In this document: positions 1 through 5,713 of the stretch, in pieces
How the letters are laid out: the number at the start of each line of letters is the position of its first letter
Numbering within the stretch: position 1 is the stretch's first letter
Assembly: GCA_030631445.1 (NCBI GenBank)
Contig: DAOVLD010000071.1
Span: 1 to 7,865, forward strand
Reading direction: 5' to 3'
Length of the DNA: 7,865 nucleotides
From: Bacteroidota bacterium
Lineage (GTDB): Bacteria > Bacteroidota > Bacteroidia > Bacteroidales > VadinHA17
Position numbers and translations under genes: made by a program
Notes under the pieces: generated by a model
What the model saw: the letters and a program-made list of their open reading frames with translations, nothing else
What the model was told of the DNA's origin: nothing
The model's database searches: none

Positions 1-1
1 A

Positions 2-760
2 CCTTTTTATGCTAACAGATACTATTACCATAATAACTACAGGGATTTTCATAGGGATGGTTATTACTCACGTCCATATAAGTATGCATATAATTACGGG
101 GCGAGTAACAATTACAGGAAAAACCAGGTTGTCCCTTCACGAACTTCAATAAACAGGGATAACAATCGAAACAGTAATGTTATTAATAGCAGTCGGCGTA
201 GTTTACCAACTAATACTACTTCCCGTACCGGTAATAATAACAGTAATGTAGAAAAAGGCAGACGGACAGTATCTAATACTGATGTTGGAAGAAGGAATTC
301 TGCTTCAGACAGAACAATAATTGAAAACAGGAATAACAATAAGAATGTATCTCCTGTTACAAGAACCAACCGCTCAGATGAGAATAGAAGGATAGTAACC
401 AATACAAGGAGAAATACGCCGGTGCCAAATAATGATCGTAACATAAACCGTTCGCAAAACAAAATTGAAACACGAAAGAACACCGATGTACGGTCCAGAA
501 ATGAATCCAGTCGTTCTGATTATAGAGCACCCCGGAAAAATAGCAGCAGGACCAGGATATCAAAACCTGCAAATACGAATCGTTCAAATAGTTATCGTGT
601 TCCTGCAAAGACAAAGAGAAGCAATGTAAGATCAAGTAATTCGAGAAGTAAGAACTCTTCAAAAAAAGTTACCAGGTCGTCCGGAAACAGCAAGTCAAAG
701 GATACAAAGTCAGGATCGGCAAGTAAATCATCCCGGAAAAAATCCTCCGGCAAGAAATGA
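2..760 (+). CDS. Tyr-rich / basic Asn-Ser-Arg-rich low-complexity protein, 5'-truncated
   Basis: The reading frame is open from the first bases of the window to TGA at 758-760, giving 252 residues, so the real start lies upstream. The GTG near 422 is an internal codon and not a credible start. The first 40 or so residues are rich in Tyr, Asn and His. The rest is a strongly basic, low-complexity chain of Asn, Arg, Ser and Thr that ends in a Lys/Ser-rich tail (SSRKKSSGKK). There is no recognisable catalytic domain. The same order of composition, Tyr-rich block then basic polar tail, appears in the next gene (924-2207), so I infer that the two are diverged paralogues. By analogy with that gene it may be an exported lipoprotein, but its N-terminus is not visible. 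Function is unknown. A strong intrinsic terminator begins 11 bp after the stop, so the transcript ends here. Confidence 0.8.
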   Translation, partial: PFYANRYYYHNNYRDFHRDGYYSRPYKYAYNYGASNNYRKNQVVPSRTSINRDNNRNSNVINSSRRSLPTNTTSRTGNNNSNVEKGRRTVSNTDVGRRNSASDRTIIENRNNNKNVSPVTRTNRSDENRRIVTNTRRNTPVPNNDRNINRSQNKIETRKNTDVRSRNESSRSDYRAPRKNSSRTRISKPANTNRSNSYRVPAKTKRSNVRSSNSRSKNSSKKVTRSSGNSKSKDTKSGSASKSSRKKSSGKK

Positions 761-770
761 TAAGCAAATA

Positions 771-800
771 AAAACCCGGTTAATCCGGGTTTTTTCTTTT
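771..800 (+). terminator. Rho-independent terminator
   Basis: A perfect 9-bp stem (AAAACCCGG at 771-779 with CCGGGTTTT at 785-793) has the loop TTAAT and continues into a T-rich tract. It lies just after the stop of the truncated first gene and should end its transcription, separating it from the lipoprotein gene downstream. Confidence 0.9.
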
Positions 801-828
801 TGTGAATTGTCTGAATTTATTACATTTG
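799..828 (+). promoter_or_regulatory. Bacteroidota-type promoter for the lipoprotein gene
   Basis: TACATTTG at 821-828 matches the Bacteroidota -7 consensus TAnnTTTG. TTTG at 799-802 is a suitable -33 element with an 18-bp spacer. The -33 overlaps the end of the terminator T-tract, which is compact but possible. The expected start of transcription is near 835, leaving a leader of about 90 nt before the ATG at 924. Confidence 0.5.
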
Positions 829-910
829 TTTGTATTCATAAACATAAGATTTATTGAAACGGGATAATGTTTGGTATAAAATTTGCTTATTAATTATATA
901 GAAACTTATT

Positions 911-916
911 AGGAGG
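911..916 (+). promoter_or_regulatory. Strong Shine-Dalgarno sequence (AGGAGG)
   Basis: AGGAGG stands 7 bases before the ATG at 924 and fixes that start. A perfect SD is uncommon in Bacteroidota, and none of the other genes with visible starts in this window has one. It suggests this lipoprotein is translated strongly. Confidence 0.7.
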
Positions 917-923
917 TTATAAT

Positions 924-2207
924 ATGAAAACCAGGATATACATAATAATTTTAGCATCGGGCTTTTTAGGAGCTTGTTCAGGAAGCATGATGTTGTCAAC
1001 AGGGTATGATGATATATATTATTCACCTGGAGATGAGCCAGTTCAAACAGTTGTTAAAAGGTCTGCAGCCCCATTGGATAATGCTTACAGTGCGATGGAT
1101 TTTTCTGATGATGGTACAACTGAAAAAGGATTAAATGTTTACCAGACAGATACTCTTCAGGCTGACGCTTATTATGAAGCAGGTGACAGTTCAATGATAG
1201 TGAATAACTATTATGAAAATGACGGGTACGATTACTATGGAGGAATACCCTATTCATCCAGAATAAGGAGGTTTTACGGGTACTCACCTTCATTTAGCTA
1301 CTTTAGTCCCTATTATAGTTCGTTTTATGATCCTTTCTCTTTCGGGTTTTATTCAGGATATAACATGTATAACAGATATAATTACGGATACGGAAGTCCT
1401 TATTATGGTTATAATCCTTATTATTATGATTCTTTCTACCCGGGTTCGTACTATTATGGATCATACAGGTCAAGATACTGGTCACCTTATTCATATTACT
1501 CTTATTGGGGAAGTCCTAATTATTATAATTCCGGCGTTTATTATAGAAATTCGGGAAGGTCGGATGATATTTATGTAGGACATCGCAGGTCAGGTACGAC
1601 AAACAGAAATGTTATGAGTACCTCTAACCGGTCAAAAAGTAACTATGCAAATTATCAGGAAACAAGTAGAAGAACTAATGCGAATTCTTCAGGAAGAACA
1701 TCAAATACGGTAACTACAAACAGGAATACTACAAACAGGAACACTACCAAGGTAAGTAATAACAGTCCCACAAATAGAAGGGGAACTGCCACAAACCGGG
1801 TTACAACTACTACAAGGGTTCCTCAAAAGAATTCAACTGTTAACACCAGCAGGAGGTCATCTACATATACACCCAGATATACTAATACCAGAACCAGTTC
1901 AAAACCGGTTTATAACCGTAGTACAAGAACCTATCAGGGTAGTAGCTCTAACAAATCAACAACCAGAACTTCAAAATCGGTTTATTCTAAGCCAAGTAGT
2001 ACAAAAAGGTCGTCTTACTCAAGACCGGTAAATCGAAGTTCCGGGTCTGGTGGAAAATCATACTCAGGGTCGAGTCGCGGCAGTTCATCTTCATATAGCC
2101 GGGGTTCAAACTCATCCGGTTCAAGGAGTTCAGGTTCATCAGGTTCGTCAAGTTCAAGAAGCTCGGGTTCAAGTAGAAGTTCCGGCGGATCAGGAGGTAG
2201 AAGATAA
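924..2207 (+). CDS. Tyr-rich, Ser/Thr/Arg-rich lipoprotein of unknown function
   Basis: This 427-residue protein starts with a lipoprotein signal: a short basic end, a hydrophobic run and a lipobox LGAC with the lipidated Cys at 18. The start is fixed by AGGAGG at 911-916. Residues about 19-90 are acidic and of mixed composition. Residues about 91-217 are roughly 30 % Tyr, with Gly, Ser, Pro and Asn in short YYG, PYY and SPY patterns. From about 218 to the end the chain is a basic, probably disordered Ser/Thr/Asn/Arg tail, finishing in SSG/SSR repeats. No enzyme motif is visible. It is predicted to be anchored in the outer membrane and may be surface-exposed; that placement is inferred. The truncated upstream gene has the same layout and is probably a paralogue. 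The OmpP1/FadL-like gene follows after 101 bp with no visible terminator or promoter between, so co-transcription is likely. The Tyr-rich region could mediate self-association or adhesion, but the sequence does not show this. Confidence 0.85.
   Translation: MKTRIYIIILASGFLGACSGSMMLSTGYDDIYYSPGDEPVQTVVKRSAAPLDNAYSAMDFSDDGTTEKGLNVYQTDTLQADAYYEAGDSSMIVNNYYENDGYDYYGGIPYSSRIRRFYGYSPSFSYFSPYYSSFYDPFSFGFYSGYNMYNRYNYGYGSPYYGYNPYYYDSFYPGSYYYGSYRSRYWSPYSYYSYWGSPNYYNSGVYYRNSGRSDDIYVGHRRSGTTNRNVMSTSNRSKSNYANYQETSRRTNANSSGRTSNTVTTNRNTTNRNTTKVSNNSPTNRRGTATNRVTTTTRVPQKNSTVNTSRRSSTYTPRYTNTRTSSKPVYNRSTRTYQGSSSNKSTTRTSKSVYSKPSSTKRSSYSRPVNRSSGSGGKSYSGSSRGSSSSYSRGSNSSGSRSSGSSGSSSSRSSGSSRSSGGSGGRR
1713..1742 (+). 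repeat. 15-bp in-frame tandem duplication
   Basis: Two adjacent 15-bp units, ACTACAAACAGGAAT and ACTACAAACAGGAAC, differ only at the last base and encode consecutive TTNRN units. A partial third unit (ACTACC) follows. This is the clearest sign that the lipoprotein tail grows and shrinks by in-frame repeat slippage. Confidence 0.9.
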
Positions 2208-2308
2208 AACCTTGTTAAATTGAAATTTTAGTTGATTTGAACAAGAAAACAAATAAACGGATTCTGTCCGCAATGGAGAAGTAATATTAAATTATTAAGA
2301 TAAAAATC

Positions 2309-3799
2309 ATGAAGAAAATATATTTTGCATTTATCGTAACTTTAGCTGTGAGCGTTTCAGGATTTGCCCAGGGGGAACTGGATGCTCTAAGGTATTCGCA
2401 GAACTTTACCGGTGGATCAGCCAGATTTTCGGCTATGGGAGGTGCATTTGGTGCACTGGGAGGCGATTTTTCGGCTTTATTCGTTAATCCTGCAGGATTG
2501 GGTGTTTTTCGCAGCAGCGAATTTAGTTTTACACCTGCACTTAGATATAATACAGTTGAAACAAACTTTGCCGGTAGTGTAAATGATGAGTTCAATTATC
2601 ATTTCAATCTTAATCAGTTAGGATTTATATCATCATTTGATCTGGGGAACAGTGAGGGCTGGTCAAATATTAATATTGCTGTTGGTTATAGCAGGCAAAA
2701 CAATTTTAATGGAAATATAATAATCGAAGGGGTTAACAATTCAAGCTCAATGCTTGACTATTTTGCCAACTATTCTGATGGATACCTGGATGAGGAATTG
2801 AACAGCTTTGCAGAATTTCTTGCATGGGATACATATCTTATTGATACAGTGGAGAACATGGGGTTTGATAATTATGAAACTATTCTCTCAAATTACGGTG
2901 ATGAGGCAAATTCAACATATGAGCAGGTTCAACGGAGGACTTTAAACAGTAAAGGGACTTTGGGAGAATATATGTTCAGTATTGGTGCAAATTACGGAAA
3001 CAGTCTGTACATCGGCGCCTCATTTGGAATACAAAAACTGTATTACTACGAGAGTAATGAACATATTGAGAATGATCCTGATGACGATATTTTTGATTTT
3101 AAAAGTTTTACCTATTATCAGGACCTTCACACAAGGGGTAAGGGCTATTCGTTTAAGATGGGAGCTATTTTTAAGCCGGTTGAAATGTTAAGGCTTGGTG
3201 TTGCTTTTCATCTGCCTACCTTTTTCAGACTTGAGGATGAATACTATTCTTATATCGATGCTTCGTTTGATAACGTTGATGCCGAGGGGATTAAAGATTA
3301 CAGTTCTGATTCCCCTGATCTATTCTATCTGTATGAATTAACAACTCCTTTTAAAGCCGTTGGTAGTGTGGCTTACCAGTTTGGGAAGCGGGCATTATTA
3401 AGTGTTGATTACGAATTTGTTGATTATTCAACAGCACGCTTAAGAAGAGGAGAGGATGGCTATAATTTTAATTCTGAGAACGATGGTATTAAAGATATTT
3501 ACAGGAAAACAGGTAATCTCAGGATAGGTGGAGAGTACAGATTAGGAGCCATTTCCTTAAGAGGAGGCTATGCTCACTATGGAAGTGCGTATGCCAAATC
3601 TGAAGCTAATGAAAATGCAAGTTATTCATTGATCTCTGCAGGTATCGGATTCAGTCAAAAGAAATTTTATATGGATTTAGGCTTTACTCATATGATGCAT
3701 GAAGAACAGTATTTTATGTATCCTTCTGCAAATGTGGCACCCTCAGTAAACGAGTCAAATACAGACAAGTTCCTGGCTACTTTTGGATTTAAATTTTAG
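2309..3799 (+). CDS. OmpP1/FadL-family outer-membrane beta-barrel protein
   Basis: This 496-residue protein has a Sec signal peptide (MKK start, hydrophobic core, probable signal peptidase I cleavage after SGFA, residues 17-20). The mature N-terminus carries the pattern typical of the Bacteroidota OmpP1/FadL-like family, often labelled 'hemin receptor': DALRYSQ near 25-31, a Gly-rich MGGAFGALGGDFSALF, and NPAGLGVFRSSEF at 60-72. The rest is alternating beta-strand-like sequence with aromatic girdles. The last residue is Phe (FGFKF), the usual signal for BAM-dependent insertion. FadL relatives form outer-membrane channels for hydrophobic compounds such as long-chain fatty acids; the substrate here cannot be told, and haem binding is not supported by anything visible. 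The ATG at 2309 is chosen because it gives the complete signal peptide; it has no Shine-Dalgarno sequence. The gene follows the lipoprotein gene and is probably co-transcribed with it. Confidence 0.9.
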   Translation: MKKIYFAFIVTLAVSVSGFAQGELDALRYSQNFTGGSARFSAMGGAFGALGGDFSALFVNPAGLGVFRSSEFSFTPALRYNTVETNFAGSVNDEFNYHFNLNQLGFISSFDLGNSEGWSNINIAVGYSRQNNFNGNIIIEGVNNSSSMLDYFANYSDGYLDEELNSFAEFLAWDTYLIDTVENMGFDNYETILSNYGDEANSTYEQVQRRTLNSKGTLGEYMFSIGANYGNSLYIGASFGIQKLYYYESNEHIENDPDDDIFDFKSFTYYQDLHTRGKGYSFKMGAIFKPVEMLRLGVAFHLPTFFRLEDEYYSYIDASFDNVDAEGIKDYSSDSPDLFYLYELTTPFKAVGSVAYQFGKRALLSVDYEFVDYSTARLRRGEDGYNFNSENDGIKDIYRKTGNLRIGGEYRLGAISLRGGYAHYGSAYAKSEANENASYSLISAGIGFSQKKFYMDLGFTHMMHEEQYFMYPSANVAPSVNESNTDKFLATFGFKF

Positions 3800-3813
3800 T
3801 AACTATTCAGTGT

Positions 3814-3836
3814 CTTCGCTTCGACTGCGCTCAGCA
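3814..3836 (+). repeat. REP-like intergenic fragment (CTTCGACTGCGCTCAGC)
   Basis: The string around CTTCGACTGCGCTCAGC stands out as GC-rich in an AT-rich gap, just after the OmpP1-like gene. From memory, near-identical strings occur as dispersed intergenic repeats in many Bacteroidota genomes. That recollection has not been checked here, and there is only one copy in the window. Confidence 0.45.
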
Positions 3837-3908
3837 TAAAAAGTTTGGAATGATAAAATGTCGGAATTATTAGACTAATCCCATTAAACTTTGCATTTTT
3901 AAATCGAT

Positions 3909-3940
3909 TGCCGACTGTGGACTGCCGACTGCTGACTGGG
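3909..3940 (+). repeat. Degenerate 7-bp tandem repeat, four units
   Basis: Four consecutive heptamers read TGCCGAC, TGTGGAC, TGCCGAC and TGCTGAC, followed by TGGG. The consensus is TG(C/T)(C/G/T)GAC. They lie in the 147-bp convergent gap between the OmpP1-like gene and the 3' end of the wbqC-like gene, ending 7 bp from its stop codon. No clear hairpin terminator is seen in this gap. Confidence 0.85.
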
Positions 3941-3946
3941 TTTTAA

Positions 3947-4609
3947 TCATATAACGGTATCTTTACCAGTAGTGATTATTGATTTTCCTAAGAATTCCGC
4001 AGACTCCGGACCTAAATTAAAAAGCAGATCGAGAATACTCAGATTTGGAATAAAGCCATGTTTTGGACTGAATACCTGTGTGTATTCAAGATTCTTAAAA
4101 AAGGTATCTCTGAAAGATTTTTTAGGGTGTATTTTTTCCCTGAAATCAAGCAGTTTTGAAGGATATTGTTTTATGAAAGAGTTAGTAAAAGAAAAACCCT
4201 GTTTAATTTCAAGATGGCGTAAAAAAACTTTCATAAGAGAAGTGTTATAGTCGATCAGGAAGCGGAATTTTTTCTGGTAATATGGAATTAAATCGTCTAT
4301 ATAGAACTCGAAAAATGGAGCAGATTTATATGATGAAATAATTGAACGCCAGTGATTTGCCTGCCAGTCAGTATCATAATCGATCTCGAGTTCATTAATA
4401 GCTGTTTTGTGAAAACTTCCACGTTGTACCGGTACTATAAGAGTCAAAGGACCATTAGCGCCGTATATTATGCATCTGTTGCGGTAAGATTGCTTTAGAT
4501 AGTTCTCGTTTCTTTCAATAAGGACAGGATAGGGCAGAAAGAACCTGGAAAAGTACCGGATTGGACCTAAATATGTTGTGGAAAGGATAATAGATGCTTT
4601 TTCTGGCAT
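3947..4609 (-). CDS. WbqC-like family protein
   Basis: This 220-residue protein matches the WbqC-like family (PF08889) by several conserved blocks: YLGPIRYF near 13-20, ENYLKQSYRNRC at 35-46, GANGPLTLIVPV at 50-61, and HWRSIISSYKSAPFFEFY at 86-103. The length is normal for the family and both ends look complete. It is predicted to be cytoplasmic, with no signal peptide. The family is named after a gene in an O-antigen cluster and is often thought to act in surface glycan or modified-sugar synthesis. Its reaction is not established to my knowledge, so no function is assigned. It is the second gene of a minus-strand pair, starting 20 bp after the larB stop, and is probably transcribed from the larB promoter. 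There is no glycan gene beside it in this window. Confidence 0.88.
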   Translation of the reverse strand: MPEKASIILSTTYLGPIRYFSRFFLPYPVLIERNENYLKQSYRNRCIIYGANGPLTLIVPVQRGSFHKTAINELEIDYDTDWQANHWRSIISSYKSAPFFEFYIDDLIPYYQKKFRFLIDYNTSLMKVFLRHLEIKQGFSFTNSFIKQYPSKLLDFREKIHPKKSFRDTFFKNLEYTQVFSPKHGFIPNLSILDLLFNLGPESAEFLGKSIITTGKDTVI

Positions 4610-4629
4610 TGAATATTATTTTCTGCTAG

Positions 4630-5376
4630 TTAAAGTTTATTGATCAAATTTGCATTAAACCCGGCACCAAATCCATTATCAATATTAACTACAGATACTC
4701 CGTTAGCACAACTTGTAAGCATTGCAAGGAGTGCTGAAACCCCTTGAAAATTTGCACCATATCCTATACTTGTTGGTACTGCAATTATAGGTTTGTTAAT
4801 CAAGCCTCCAATAATGCTTGCCAGTGCACCTTCCATTCCGGCAATAACTATTACCACTTTTGCCTTTCGTAGAACAGATATCTTATCAACAAGACGATGT
4901 AATCCGGCAACTCCTGCATCAAATATCCTTTCAACTTTACTCCCCAGCAGTTCCGCTGTTACAGCAGCTTCTTCAGCAACGGGTATATCAGAGGTCCCGG
5001 CAGTTACTATTGCTATGTATGTCTCACATGTTTCTGCCTTTTGTTGTTGCACACTTATTATCCGGGCGATATTATAATATTTGGCTGAAGGAATTGTTTT
5101 TTTTATGGCATCAAATATTTTCCGGTTTGCACGTGTGGCTATTATATTCCCACCCTTATTATACATGTGTTCACATATCTTCTTCACCTGTTCAGTTGTC
5201 TTTCCCTCACAATAAATAATTTCAGGATATCCTGTCCGTATTTCACGGTGGTAATCTATTTTTGCAAAGCCAAGATCAGAATAGGGAAAATCTTCCAGTT
5301 TCTGTAGAGCATCGTCAACTTCCAGTTTTTTTTCCTGTACCTGCGTTAATATTTTCTTTAATTCCTCTGAGTTCAT
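4630..5376 (-). CDS. larB: LarB, pyridinium-3,5-biscarboxylic acid mononucleotide synthase
   Basis: LarB carboxylates the pyridinium ring of nicotinic acid adenine dinucleotide and releases AMP. This is the first step towards the nickel-pincer nucleotide cofactor of lactate racemase and other LarA-family enzymes. The 248-residue protein has a normal length. Its helical N-terminus (1-30) precedes the GYPEIIYCEGKT segment (49-60). The C-terminal half is a PurE (AIR carboxylase)-like domain with TAGTSDIPVAEEA (125-137), IAGMEGALASIIGG (178-191), PTSIGYGANFQG (201-212) and NGFGAGFNANL (234-244). Cys223, in LTSCANG, aligns by eye with the Cys reported to form a covalent adduct with the substrate in the Lactiplantibacillus enzyme. 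The protein is cytoplasmic. It is first in an operon with the wbqC-like gene. No larA, larC or larE is present in the window, so the pathway must be completed elsewhere or the gene is an orphan. Confidence 0.95.
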   Translation of the reverse strand: MNSEELKKILTQVQEKKLEVDDALQKLEDFPYSDLGFAKIDYHREIRTGYPEIIYCEGKTTEQVKKICEHMYNKGGNIIATRANRKIFDAIKKTIPSAKYYNIARIISVQQQKAETCETYIAIVTAGTSDIPVAEEAAVTAELLGSKVERIFDAGVAGLHRLVDKISVLRKAKVVIVIAGMEGALASIIGGLINKPIIAVPTSIGYGANFQGVSALLAMLTSCANGVSVVNIDNGFGAGFNANLINKL

Positions 5377-5404
5377 AATGTTTATTGTTAAGAATATAGT
5401 TTAG

Positions 5405-5420
5405 CAAATTTACAAAAATA
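5405..5420 (-). promoter_or_regulatory. Candidate -7 elements for the larB operon
   Basis: On the minus strand two adjacent sequences fit the Bacteroidota -7 consensus TAnnTTTG: TATTTTTG (5420 to 5413) and TAAATTTG (5412 to 5405). They lie about 30-45 bp upstream of the larB ATG. No good -33 TTTG is seen at the expected distance, so the call is tentative. Confidence 0.4.
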
Positions 5421-5470
5421 CCTTAATTTTCATGTTTTAAGTAACCGATCTCCCTTTACTAAAAAATTTA

Positions 5471-5562
5471 ATTTCTTTATTGCCCGTAGAGCCTGTTCCG
5501 ATTTATCGGAAGCATTTATTATTGTAGCATAGTAGTTATTATTTTTTTTATTCCCTGTAGAG
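5471..5562. repeat. Diverged direct repeat in the gap upstream of larB
   Basis: The segment 5471-5491, ending in GCCCGTAGAG, is repeated with a few changes at 5541-5562, ending in CCCTGTAGAG, 70 bp further on. Both are preceded by a T-rich run beginning ATTT. The copies flank the perfect palindrome at 5496-5511. The 337-bp gap between larB and the ATPase gene (5377-5713) otherwise holds only promoters and the palindromic element at 5661-5696; no reading frame in it looks coding. Confidence 0.5.
5496..5511. repeat. 16-bp perfect palindrome TTCCGATTTATCGGAA
   Basis: The arms TTCCGAT and ATCGGAA are perfect complements with a 2-bp centre. No T-run follows directly on either strand, so it is not a convincing terminator. 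It may be a protein-binding site or a fragment of a dispersed repeat. Confidence 0.55.
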
Positions 5563-5660
5563 GATTTATAATACAAATAGATTTACATATCAAATAAAGA
5601 ATTCAAACAAAAATACTATAAAGGCTAATTTAAATCTTTCAATAAATAATACTCGTATAA

Positions 5661-5696
5661 CTAGCCAAATCCAGCTTTTTTTTAGTACATTTGGCT
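5661..5696. repeat. Left palindromic element beside the ATPase gene
   Basis: AGCCAAAT (5663-5670) and ATTTGGCT (5689-5696) are perfect inverted arms separated by 18 bp that include a run of eight T. A second palindrome with the same arm core, the same total length (36 nt) and the same 18-bp spacer lies after the gene at 7138-7173, in inverted orientation. The outer nine bases, CTAGCCAAA here and TTTGGCTAG there, are exact inverted copies. By eye the two elements agree at 24 of 36 positions without gaps. The right arm overlaps the predicted -7 element, so the site could also act as an operator. Confidence 0.75.
5686..5693 (+). promoter_or_regulatory. Candidate -7 element for the ATPase gene
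   Basis: TACATTTG fits the Bacteroidota consensus TAnnTTTG and ends 20 bp before the ATG at 5714, predicting a leader of roughly 15 nt. It sits inside the right arm of the palindrome at 5661-5696, so a protein bound there would block transcription. No matching -33 TTTG is visible. Confidence 0.45.
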
Positions 5697-5713
5697 GCTT
5701 ATAATTACAACCA

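Noticed and set aside
112..662. Minus-strand open frames opposite the first gene
   Set aside because: They are antisense to a low-complexity coding frame that is open from the window start. Their Leu/Phe/Ser-rich translations are what the complement of Asn/Arg/Ser codons gives.
422..760. A separate 112-residue gene starting at GTG 422
   Set aside because: The same frame is open without interruption back to base 2 with the same composition, so this is the C-terminal part of a larger truncated gene.
2241..2275. Hairpin or promoter between the lipoprotein and OmpP1-like genes
   Set aside because: Only a 4-bp CGGA/TCCG stem is found, without a T-run, and there is no TAnnTTTG in the gap.
4793..5219. 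Plus-strand frames opposite larB
   Set aside because: They overlap a fully conserved larB on the other strand and show no family motif or start signal of their own.
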